Below, piece by piece: positions 43,525 to 52,726 of a stretch of 64,000 nt of DNA. Made by a program: the position numbers and the translations under genes. The stretch is from the NCBI RefSeq assembly GCF_902167145.1, contig NC_050097.1:39230095-39294094 (forward strand), given 5' to 3'. Each line of letters starts with the position of its first letter. Position 1 is the stretch's first letter. Under the pieces are notes generated by a model, which saw only the letters and a list, made by a program, of their open reading frames with translations, was not told where the DNA came from and made no database searches. This DNA is from Zea mays. Its lineage: Eukaryota; Streptophyta; Magnoliopsida; Poales; Poaceae.

Positions 43525-46500
43525 CTCCGCCGATGGGTCCCGAGTGGATCGCGGACACCGGTGCTACCTACCACACCACCCCCGACCCTGGTACACTCAC
43601 CTCTGTTCGCCCTCCTTCTTCCTCTCTCCCTTCGTCCATCATGGTGGCGAATGGCTCGTGTCTTCCTGTCACATCTATGGGTGCCGCCAGCCCTCCCGGC
43701 TCTTTTCGCATTCCCGATGTTCTTGTCGCTCCTTCTTTGGTCCACAATCTTCTTTCTATTCGTCGGTTTACTGCTGATAATTCTTGTTCTGTCGAGTTTG
43801 ACTCTTTTGGTCTTACTGTGAAGGACTCGGCAACTCGGCGCCCCCTCCTCAGATGTGACAGCACCGGCCCCCTCTACACCCTTCGGCTTCCGCACGCCAC
43901 ATCTTCTTCGTCTTCGTCACCTGACGCAGCTGCTGTTTTTGTTGCCGCCACGTCTTCTACCACCTGGCATCGTCGCCTTGGTCACCCCGGACGCGATGCC
44001 TTGATGCAGCTTACTCGTAGTGCCACTATCCCATGTACTAGATCCCATGATGAGCATCTTTGTCATGCGTGCCAGTTAGGCCGCCATGTTCGTCTTCCTT
44101 TTTCTTCTTCTTCCTCTCATGCTACTCATGCTTTTGATCTTGTGCACTGCGATTTGTGGACTTCACCCATTACCAGTATGTCAGGCTACAAATACTATCT
44201 TGTGGTGCTTGATGATTTTTCTCATTATGTGTGGACTTTTCCTTTGCGTGCCAAGTCTGAGACTTTCCCCGCCCTCCGCCACTTCTTCGCCTGGGTGTCC
44301 ACTCAGTTCGGCCTCACCATTAAGGCCGTTCAGTGTGACAATGGTCGGGAGTTCGATAACTCCACCTCCCGCGACTTCTTTCTCTCCCACGGGATGTAGT
44401 TGCGGATGTCTTGCCCGTATACCTCCTCCCAGAACGGCAAGGCTGAGCGCATGATCCGCACGACCAACGACACCATCTGCACTCTTCTTCTCCAGGCACA
44501 CCTTCCGACACGTTTCTGGGCCAAGGCCCTCCACACCTCTACCTACCTCCTCAACCGTCTCCCTTCCACTGCGTGTCCGGCCCCCACTCCTCACCAGGCA
44601 CTCTTCGGTACCCCTCCGCGCTATGACCACCTCTGTGTCTTCGGGTGTGCTTGCTACCCGAACACCGCTGCCACTGCTCCTCACAAACTAGCACCCCATT
44701 CCACCCTCTGTGTGTTTCTCGGGTACTCCCCGGACCATAAAGGCTACCGCTGCTTTGACCTCTGCTCTCGCCGGGTCCTCATCTCTCGCCATGTGGTGTT
44801 TGATGAGTCCGTATTTCCCTACTCCTCCACCACCACACCACCCTCCTCCGACCCTAACCTTGACCCTTTCACTCTCTTTCCGACTGACACGGTGGTCGAG
44901 CCACCTCTCCTTCCTCTCTCTGCAGGTACTCGCTCACCACCTGTCGGTCCTACTCCCGGCCCGGTACCTTGCTCGGGTCCGGTGGTGTCGCCTACGGTGC
45001 TGTCGCCTCTCCACGGAGCCCCGTCTCCGATCGCCCCCGGGCCGAGCGAGGGTGGTGGGACTGCACCGCCTACGGGGCCATCGGTTCCGACCCCTCCGGC
45101 CCGCTTCGCCCAGCCGGTGCGGGTCTACCAGCGCCGGCTGCCGCCGCCGGGGTTCGCACCTCCACCGTCGCCGCCCCTGCCGCTGTCACCGCCGGTGGCC
45201 CAGTCCCCACCAGGGACACCCACACCTCCGCCTCGGCCACCCGCGGCCCGTGTCGAGACGCCGGTGTACCACCCACCGCTCCTTCACCGTGACCCGCGGC
45301 ACGTCCACCCGATGGTGACACGGCACGCGGCTGGTACCCTGCCGCCCCGTGTCCTGGCGGCCACGACCGCAGACTCGCAGGTTTCTCCGGTACCCTTCTC
45401 CGTTCGCACCGCCCTGCTGGACCCCCACTGGCGTCGAGCGATGGAGGAGGAGTACGCGGCGCTCATCGCCAACCAGATGTGGGATCTGGTGCCTCGTCCG
45501 CCCGGCACCAACGTCGTCACCGGCAAGTGGATCTGGACGCACAAGCGGCGGGCCGATGGTACCCTGGAGCGGTACAAGGCTCGCTGGGTTCTTCGGGGCT
45601 TCACTCAGCGCGGAGTCGATTACGATGAGACCTTCAGCCCGGTTGTGAAGCCGGCCACCGTCCGCACGGTGCTATCGCTGGCCCTTGCTCGCTCCTGGCC
45701 AGTTCACCAGCTCGACGTCAAGAACGTCTTCCTCCACGGCGCTCTCACCGAGACCGTCTACTGCTGTCAGCCAGCGGGGTTCGTCGACTCCTCTCACCCT
45801 AACATGGTCTGCCGACTCAACAGGTCCCTCTACGGCCTCAAGCAGGCCCCCGGGCGTGGCACTCCAGACTGGCTACGTTTCTTGTGACACTGGGCTTCGT
45901 GGAGGCCAAGTCAGACACATCTCTGTTCATCCACCATCATGGAGCAGAGACTGCCTACTTGCTCCTCTACGTGGATGACATTGTCCTCACCGCCTCCAGT
46001 CAGTCACTTCTTCGCCGCCTCGTCGACACGCTTCAGCGGGAGTTTCCGGTCAAGGATCTGGGTGTGCTTCACCATTTCCTGGGGGTCACTGCTGAGCCTC
46101 GCCCCTCAGGACTCCTACTTCACTAGCGGCAGTACACTCTTGACATTCTGGAGCGGGCCAAGATGATTGACTGCAAGTCCTGCTCTACCCCAGTCGACAC
46201 GCAGGCGAAGCTCTCTGAGGCCATGGGTGACCCAGTCGAGGACCCCACTGGGTACAGGAGTCTTGCCGGTGCCCTTCAGTACCTCACCTTCACTAGGCCG
46301 GACATCTCCTACGCTGTGCAGCAGGTCTGTCTCCATATGCACGACCCCCGAGAGCCCCACCTCGTGGCTCTCAAGCGCCTCCTCCGCTACCTCTGGGGCA
46401 CTGTCGACTACGGGCTGCTTCTTCACCGGTCTACCTCCTCCGAGCTGGTCGTCTACACTGACGCTGACTGGGCCGGGTGCCCGGACACTCGGCGCTCCAC

Positions 46501-46912
46501 CTCCGGCTACGCCGTCTTCTTAGGCGGTAACCTGGTGTCCTGGTCGTCGAAGCGCCAGCCGGTCGTCTCCCGCTCGAGCGCTGAGGCGGAGTACCGTGCC
46601 GTGGCCAACGGCGTGGAGGAGGCTGCGTGGCTCTGGCAGCTCCTCGCCGAGCTCCATAGTCCCCTCTCCAGGAGCACGTTGGTCTACTGCGACAACGTCA
46701 GCGCCGTCTACCTCTCCACCAACCTGGTGCAGCACCAGCGGACCAAGCATGTGGAGATCGATCTACACTTCGTTCGAGAGCTGGTCGCTGTCGGTGATGT
46801 TCGGGTCCTCCACGTCCCGACCACCTCCCAGTTTGCCGACATCTTCACCAAGGGTCTCTCGTCCTCGACCTTCGCCGAGTTTCGCTCCAGCCTCAACATT
46901 AGTAGTGGCTAG
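43440..46912 (+). pseudogene. pol: Copia pol: protease, integrase, RT, RNase H
   Basis: Protease WIADTGATYHTTP near 43545. GAG-pre-integrase HRRLGHPGRDAL near 43970 with the zinc-binding HACQLGRH. Integrase core from 44140 (DLVHCDLWTSP, then QCDNGREFDN near 44335; the E motif [14 protein letters not shown] follows a TAG at 44397-44399). RT from 45410 ([26 protein letters not shown]). A frameshift near 45858 inside the KQAP motif, catalytic YVDDIV near 45970, TAG at 46124-46126, RNase H YTDADWAGCPDTRRST near 46455 and ADIFTKGL near 46838. Domain order PR-INT-RT-RH proves Copia. Both stops are CAG to TAG changes. Confidence 0.9.
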
Positions 46913-46999
46913 TTGAATCTGTGGGGGGATCCTAGTGTGTGATGTACTTCTTCTTTTTGGATCCAGTCTGTAAACTCCGCTGCGACGGATGTTCAGACT

Positions 47000-47013
47000 G
47001 CGGGGGGGGGGGG
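47000..47013 (+). promoter_or_regulatory. Polypurine tract of the Copia
   Basis: GC followed by 12 G directly before the 3' LTR TGTTAGA. Confidence 0.85.
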
Positions 47014-47115
47014 TGTTAGATTATATGTGGTTAGGCCCATGTGGCCCATGTACAAACACTATATAGCTACCCTCTAGGGTTAGCCCTAATAATATACAAT
47101 TATTTACCTCTAACA
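47014..47115 (+). repeat. 3' LTR of the GC-rich Copia
   Basis: 102 bp, ends CTCTAACA; followed by CTTGT. Confidence 0.92.
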
Positions 47116-48159
47116 CTTGTTCGCTGGAGTGAAATCTGCTGGAGAGCGTCGCAACCCATCTGTGAAAGGCGGTCGGAACAGGGCCGCAACGTGGGCTGTA
47201 GCTGGAGCAACACCGTCGTGAGGGCGACGAGTAGGATCAGAGGTACCGTAGCACAAGCTGTGAAGGTGAGTCGACGACTCGGTAAATCAAAACAGCTTGC
47301 GAATCTGGCTGGCATGAATAGTAACATCCTCTCGCTCAACGCGGAACCTCATCCACTGGTGATCGGGGTCGATCCATACTGAAGCATAGAACACTCGGAC
47401 CCACTCCTCAACATATCTGCCGCTGGTAGTCAGTAGAGTGAGTAGACCAGGGAGATAGGAAAGGTGCACCTCAGAATCCGCACCGGCGGCTAGCAGAAAT
47501 GTAGGGAGATCCAACAGCCAGTGCGCTCGTAGAGCTATTTGGGCTGACATCTATGCCCGAAAGAATGACTCCTGGATCCTGGTGCTGAAAAGATCTGCCG
47601 CTGCATGGTCTCTCTGAGCAGGTAGCCATGACTCCACGGGTATGTGTCTGAATCGACGTACCCGGGCCGCTGTAGCATGCTGAAGATCGATCAAACGAGG
47701 ATCGGCAGCCAGGGGTCGCACCTCGGTCTCATCTCGCTCCCGGAAGCGGGCAGGTGGAATGGGTGCAGCGGGAGGAGGAGCAGTGGAAGTAGGAGTGGTG
47801 GAGGTGGTAGGTATGGCTAAGGTGGTGGATGGGTCAGGAGTGACTGGAGCGGGCAAAGTGGGAGGTGGAGTGGTAGCAGTGGCGGGTGTAGAGGGAGCGG
47901 AGGAGCGAGACCGAGAGGCGAGTCGACGAACTCTATAGGCAATCTGATCGGATGAAATCTGCAGCTGACCACCTCTCTCTGTCTGCTCAGCTGCTACTGC
48001 CACTGCAAGAGCTGCTCGGGCTGCTCTATCCAAACGCTGCTTCTTGCGGCCTTCCTGCTACTCCAAGTATACAGTCTTCCCCTTGACATGTATGAAGGGG
48101 CGAGGAGAGTCCTCATCGTCTCCTCCCCGTGGCGCTGACACATTCTTTGTGCGCACCAT
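47116..48159 (-). pseudogene. Sirevirus env-like gene, 5' half
   Basis: From ATG 48159 on the minus strand: short acidic N-terminus, a stop near 48057 (CAG to TAG), then an Ala/Arg-rich segment. A Thr/Pro-rich region (about 47760-47900) of possible O-glycosylation character follows, and then the start of the conserved domain (WIDPDHQWMRFRVEREDV near 47390). Stops at 47551-47553 and 47287-47289. No convincing signal peptide or membrane span in this half. It is one gene with 40071-41143, split by the Copia element. Family: env-like third ORF of Sireviruses; function unproven. Confidence 0.75.
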
Positions 48160-49832
48160 CCTGACCTGAAGACCGCATAGGAGAGAGAAAAACTACGCAC
48201 GAGAAGATAGCAGAGGAAATGGTTATGACTGAGGTGATAAATACCTAGAAACCTCACGAGAGAGGAAGACTCTAGGCAGGACAGGAGACAGGCTCACAGG
48301 CAGGCGAGGTCACTGAAATGATAGAAGAGGTGAGCACATATTAGTCACATAGTCATAAGTATATGAAATGTGAATAAATACATACACAGAGAATTATGAC
48401 ACAGAAAATGAGTGAATTGGCGATATAGAGGTCAAACGACGCGAAAACGTCGTTTGAACGAGGAATAGTGCCATAGGAGGTTTGAAATTGGAATTGAAGC
48501 ATGAAATGACTTGGAATGGAGCCGATACTTTATGAATAGGTTTATGTGGGTAAATATGAGTGAAGTGTGCGCTTGGTTTGATTTTAGGCGAAGAAAGTGG
48601 AATTTGGGCACTCGGCTCAGAATCGATCGCTAGAAATGGGGATTTGTGGAAATTTGGAGCCTCGGATATCGGATTAGCGTGAGATTTTGCGATTATGTTA
48701 CTGGAGGTATCATGAAGGTGCCTGAAAAATTTGGGATCGATTGGACCAAATTTGGCTGGTTTGGGCATTTCACCGAGCACGTGGCGTGTAGAGGTTTAGG
48801 GTTTCGGTGAAAAGGCTATTTGAGGTGGTGAAACCCTCCCTAAGGAGCTAGGAACCTGCAGGGGTATTCAAAAAGCATATAGGAACCTATTCATGCACTT
48901 GGATTCACAAATTTCCACAAGGATTTGAATCAAGCTCAAGAGGTGGAGAGAAGGGGGGGTGTGAGGCATTGTCTGCACACAGAGAAAAAGAAAGGCAGAG
49001 AGGTGCTAGGTGCTCACTAGAGAGAGGGGCAAGCACTAGCAGGAGCAGCACCACCGAAGCACGGCGTCGATGATCACTGCCGGTGAACAGAGGGGGAACC
49101 GCCAGGAGTGAAGAGTGCTAGAGAGCGAAGAGAAAGAGTGGGCCTCTGGCTTGGTCTCAGGCTGGAGGCCGTTTTTTAAAACGAGTTATGGGCGCACCGG
49201 ACAGTCTACAGTGCCTGTCCAGTGCACACCGAACAGCGCACAATAGGTGTCCGATGGTTCACCGGACAGCGCTCGGCAGAAAGGGGATCTGCGCGCGCAT
49301 GGCCGGTGCACCGGACAGTGCACAGTGTTGTGTCCGGTGCACACCAGACTGTCCGGTGAGCCCAGACAGAGGGAATTTTGAAATTTTTCAAATTTTCTAT
49401 CTAGTTTTTAACCAAACCAAATCTCAACTTATAATCACACAAAAAACACCTGTTGGGATAGGTATTGGCACCCTCATATATTTTCCCATAATTTTCAAAA
49501 TATTTTGCTATAGGCTAGATAATTTTTAGAGAAAATAGTCAAATAGTGAGATTTGCATTTTGGCTTTGCACTAGGGGTTTTCATGAACGATTTGAGTTTT
49601 GAATACTCCCCCTAAGTGTAGTGCCTCATGCGTATCTCAAGAACCAACAATTGCATAGTAAGTAGGAATTTAAGTACTAAAAGCTTAAAACTAAGACTTG
49701 TCAAGTTTGAGCCCGAGTTAAGCTTTTTCACTCGCTTTGTTGGCGGTTATCTTAACTAGGTTAGACAAGCCCTAGATGTAATACAAGAAGTTCAAATATG
49801 CAATGCAGACTTGACAACACCATTTTGAGATC
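48160..49832 (-). other. Spacer between Sirevirus pol and env-like gene
   Basis: 1.7 kb without credible coding sequence. Contains degenerate CACCGGACAG/GTCCGGTG repeats at 49194-49359, otherwise known from LTRs, and a PPT-like run near 49607. Purine-rich AGAGAG text at 48950-49140. It could hold an internal promoter for env, or be LTR-derived; see findings. Confidence 0.5.
49194..49359. repeat. Internal CACCGGACAG-type palindrome cluster
   Basis: Degraded palindromes (CACCGGACAGTCTACAGTGCCTG, CACCGGACAGTGCACAGTG..., ACTGTCCGGTGAG) outside any recognisable LTR border. Confidence 0.7.
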
Positions 49833-51063
49833 TTAAATAAAATTTCTGAGATCAAGTATGTTTAATTCATTCCTCAACATGCAAAAGCGGGTTTTGTCAA
49901 GTGGCTTAGTGAAAATATCCGCTAATTGATCTTCCGACCTCACTCCTTCTAAAATAATGTCGCCTTTAGCAACATGATCTCCTCAGGAAGTGATGACGGA
50001 TATCAATGTGCTTGGTGCGAGAGTGTTGTACAGGATTATTAGCAATCTTAACAGCACTCTCATTGTCACACAACAAAGGTACCTTTTCTAGAAATACATC
50101 ATAGTCTAGAAGAGTTTGTTTCATATATAAAATCTGTGTGCAACAAGTACCCACAACAATGTATTTCGCTTTGACGGTTGACAATGCAACACTATTTTTC
50201 TTTTTGGATGTCCATGATACTAGTGATCTCCCAAGCAAATGGCACCCCCTGGAAGTACTTTTTCTATCAATTTTGCAACCGGCATAATCCGAATCGGAAT
50301 AGCCAACTAAGCCAAAAGCTCCTTTGGGATACCAAAGGCCAACGTTTGGGTGTGCTTGAGATACCTAAGAATTCTTTTAATAGTGCGAAGATGAGCTTTC
50401 TTAGGATTTTATTGAAATCTAGCACACATACAGACACTAAACATGATATTGGGCCTAGATGCGGTAAGATACAATAAACTACCAATCATAGAACGGTAGA
50501 GAGTTTGATCAACCGGGTTACCTCCCTCATCTAGGTCGAGATGTCCATTTGTTGGCATAGGTGTCTTGATTGGTTTGCACTTCTCCATGTTGAATCTTTT
50601 CAACAAGTCTTTGGTATACTTCTCTTGTGAGAGGAAATTACCATCTTTCATTTGCTTGACTTGAAAGCCGAGGAAGTACGTTAGCTCACCAATCATAGAC
50701 ATCTCAAACTCCTTTGACATCAACTCACCAAATTCCTTGCAATGATAATCATTTGTCGAGCAAAAGATTATGTCATCAACATATACTTGACAAATGAAAA
50801 TATCACTGTTATGTTTCTTTTTGAATAAGGTTGTGTCGACGGTCCCAATCTTGAAGCCCTTTTCGATGAGGAAGTCGCGAAGACGCTCATACCAAGCCCT
50901 TGGAGCTTGCTTTAGCCCATATAGCGCCTTGGACAACCTGTAAGCATGATTAGGATATCTAGGGTCTTCAAACCCGGTTGGTTGCTCAACATATACCAGT
51001 TCATTTATAAAGCCATTTAGAAATGCACTTTTCACATCCATTTGATAAAGTTTTATATCATAG
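49833..51063 (-). pseudogene. pol: Sirevirus RT/RNase H, 3' end of pol
   Basis: Minus-strand RT from [15 protein letters not shown] at the Tat junction, through [16 protein letters not shown], catalytic YVDDIIFCS and [13 protein letters not shown], to [18 protein letters not shown] stop near 50409 follows, then a decayed RNase H with further stops and the C-terminal ADIFTKPLD ending in TAA at 49833-49835. Copies RNA into DNA in the element particle. The N-terminal parts are beyond the Tat insertion at 51064. Close relative of the intact pol at 61648-63999. Confidence 0.88.
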
Positions 51064-51734
51064 TGTTGGGGACTTGTTCTCAAATGCTATGAATTAAGAA
51101 CAAGGCAACACAAAATATTAAATTTTAATGTCCTTCGTCCTTCGAAGCATTATTTCCCTTAGGATATATTGATCTTCAGACGAAGGTTATGAAGGACATA
51201 CCTTCATCAATGCGATATATGTTAATATAAGTAGAAGTATACGAAATATATGAGGCAACATATACAATCATATAACATTATTGATTCATTATCATTATAT
51301 TATTCTAAAAAGACAGAGACAATATTGAATTACAAAAGGTACCTTCGGCTTGATGGAAGGTAAAAGTACAAGCGTGACGTAAAAGTAAATACCAGTCAAC
51401 GTGTACAATACGGGGGTACTGTTCATCTATTTATAGGCACAGGACGCAACCTGTGAGAAATTACATTCATGCCCTTTACATTTATTATTGACTTATGGAC
51501 AACTCTATGAGGACTAAATAGCCTTTTCCCCTTTAAGTCGGTTCCTTTTTCCGCCATTTAGCCGAAGCTCCCCTGCGCGTAGCTTCGGAGCAACTCCAAC
51601 CTTTGTCACGATCATGTTTTTTACATCATGCATGCTTTTAGCCTGAGTCCGAAGGTACTTGTTCATATGTCACACTTGGAAGATATTGTTAAATCACGTT
51701 TTTGAGGACCTTCGGAGGGCGAAGGCCCCCAACA
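51064..51734 (-). repeat. 3' LTR of the second Tat element
   Basis: 671 bp, TGTTGGGGAC...CCCCCAACA, same family as 35791-36459, with the TATA element at 51428-51435. Inserted in the Sirevirus RT. Confidence 0.9.
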
Positions 51735-51746
51735 GTAGCCCCTCGC
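51735..51746 (-). promoter_or_regulatory. Polypurine tract of the second Tat element
   Basis: The minus strand reads GCGAGGGGCTAC before TGTTGGGGG. Confidence 0.8.
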
Positions 51747-51890
51747 AGTATTAATTTGTTTATGATAGCGAATTCAGACTGCGACATGGACGAAGGCCTT
51801 AAGCCGAAGGTCCGAAAAAACACCTTCCCTTTGCTAGAATAGCAACAGTCATTGACAGACGGGGCCCCTCAATTTGGGGCATGCTGAGCG

Positions 51891-51899
51891 TATAAATAA
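51891..51899 (+). promoter_or_regulatory. TATA box for the antisense gene
   Basis: GCGTATAAATAAG on the plus strand, 150 bp upstream of the ATG at 52049; start of transcription would fall near 51925. A consensus plant TATA outside the LTR. Confidence 0.6.
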
Positions 51900-52048
51900 G
51901 AACTCGCACCAACCACATTTGATATGCTGCTTATGCCATTTGCTTTATTTTCTCAATTTCATAGCTCTTGCTCACTAACGCTTGCTAGTTTCTCAAGTTT
52001 TCCGAGCTTCGGTTAAAAAGATGCATTTTCGTCATCTCTGAAGGAGCA

Positions 52049-52726
52049 ATGTCTCAAGACAAGAAGGTTGCTGCTGAGACGAAGCTAACTGAAGAGGAGA
52101 AGCTTTTTGAGGAGAAGGTTGTGAATCCTTACATTGCTGGATTTATCGAGTCAATGGCAAAAACAAATACAGAGAAGATTACTAAGGAGATACTAGAGGG
52201 CCTGTCTGAAGATACTGGTGACAGTGACAGTTATGATGCAGAAAGTGGGGGCGAAGATTCTGAGGATCGACCCTGGAGACCAAGTCATGCAATTTTCGGA
52301 AAATCTACCATCAAGCAAAGTCACCTCAAAAACATGAGGGGAAGGTACTTTCGGGATATGTCTATTGTGAGGGCTGGCGGAGACAACAACGTTCCTGCGC
52401 CTGAGGAGAACGAAGTTGTGATTTTCCGAAGCTTCTTCAAAGCCGGGCTTCGGTTCCCGCTGAGCAGGTTTGTAGTTCAAGTGTTGAAAACCTACCAAAT
52501 TTTCCTTCATCAGCTGACCCCGAAGCCATATTGAGGATGGGAGTTTTCGTCTGGGCAGTAAGAAGCTAAGGGATAGAGCCAAGTGCGAAGTGCTTCTGCA
52601 GCATGCACGAACTTCTGTATGAGACGAAGGCCATGGGTAAGGAACAGTATCACAACAACTTCGGTTGTTATGGATTTATCGCCCGTCCCAACGCAAGCCA
52701 CCCAGTGCCAACATTTCGGAAGAGAT
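52049..52726 (+). pseudogene. Antisense ORF of Tat element, Transposase_28-like
   Basis: 161 residues open from ATG 52049 (MSQDKKVAAETKL): acidic N-terminus with DSDSYDAESGGEDSED near residue 60, then the family signature VVIFRSFFKAGLRFPLSRFV and VLKTYQIFLHQLTP. This resembles the plant 'putative gypsy type transposon' domain (PF04195 by memory) and the antisense extra genes of Tat elements such as Grande. A one-base loss near 52525 shifts the frame; similarity continues in another frame (ASHPVPTFRKR) with at least one stop up to the Tekay insertion at 52727. Function unknown; it is not a transposase by evidence. The rest is beyond the inserted elements. Confidence 0.7.

Larger units (their letters stand above)
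41144..47115 (+). mobile_element. GC-rich Copia retrotransposon with short LTRs, decayed
   Basis: 6.0 kb; LTRs 41144-41259 (116 bp) and 47014-47115 (102 bp) with TGTTAGA...CTAACA ends; PBS and polypurine tract show plus-strand polarity. Gag and pol carry two frameshifts and two stops. Apart from the extra 14 bp in the left LTR, the LTRs look identical by eye, though the sequence is short. Inserted antisense to the env-like gene of the Sirevirus. Lineage within Copia not determined. Confidence 0.92.
38094..51063 (-). mobile_element. Env-carrying Sirevirus (Copia), decayed, left part
   Basis: 3' LTR 38094-39526, polypurine tract, env-like gene and the RT/RNase H end of pol, all on the minus strand. 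The rest (5' pol, gag, 5' LTR) lies beyond the Tat element inserted at 51064 and outside the window. A plus-strand Copia element splits the env-like gene. Many in-frame stops. The order pol, spacer, env, 3' LTR is that of SIRE1-type elements. Confidence 0.85.
51735..52048 (+). other. Promoter and leader region of the antisense gene
   Basis: Between LTR and antisense ATG. Contains the TATA box at 51891 and a CT-rich leader typical of plant 5' UTRs; no other feature. Confidence 0.55.
51064..52726 (-). mobile_element. Tat-lineage Gypsy element, 3' end only
   Basis: 3' LTR 51064-51734 and the following internal DNA. Left TSD CATAG (51059-51063). Polarity is minus: PPT on the right of the LTR. 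Carries a plus-strand gene antisense to the element. Interrupted at 52727 by a Tekay-like element; the rest is outside the window. Confidence 0.85.

Noticed and set aside
48394..48780. 128-residue ORF on the minus strand in the Sirevirus spacer
   Set aside because: No recognisable motif, chance length in moderately AT-rich DNA, and not linked to neighbouring frames.
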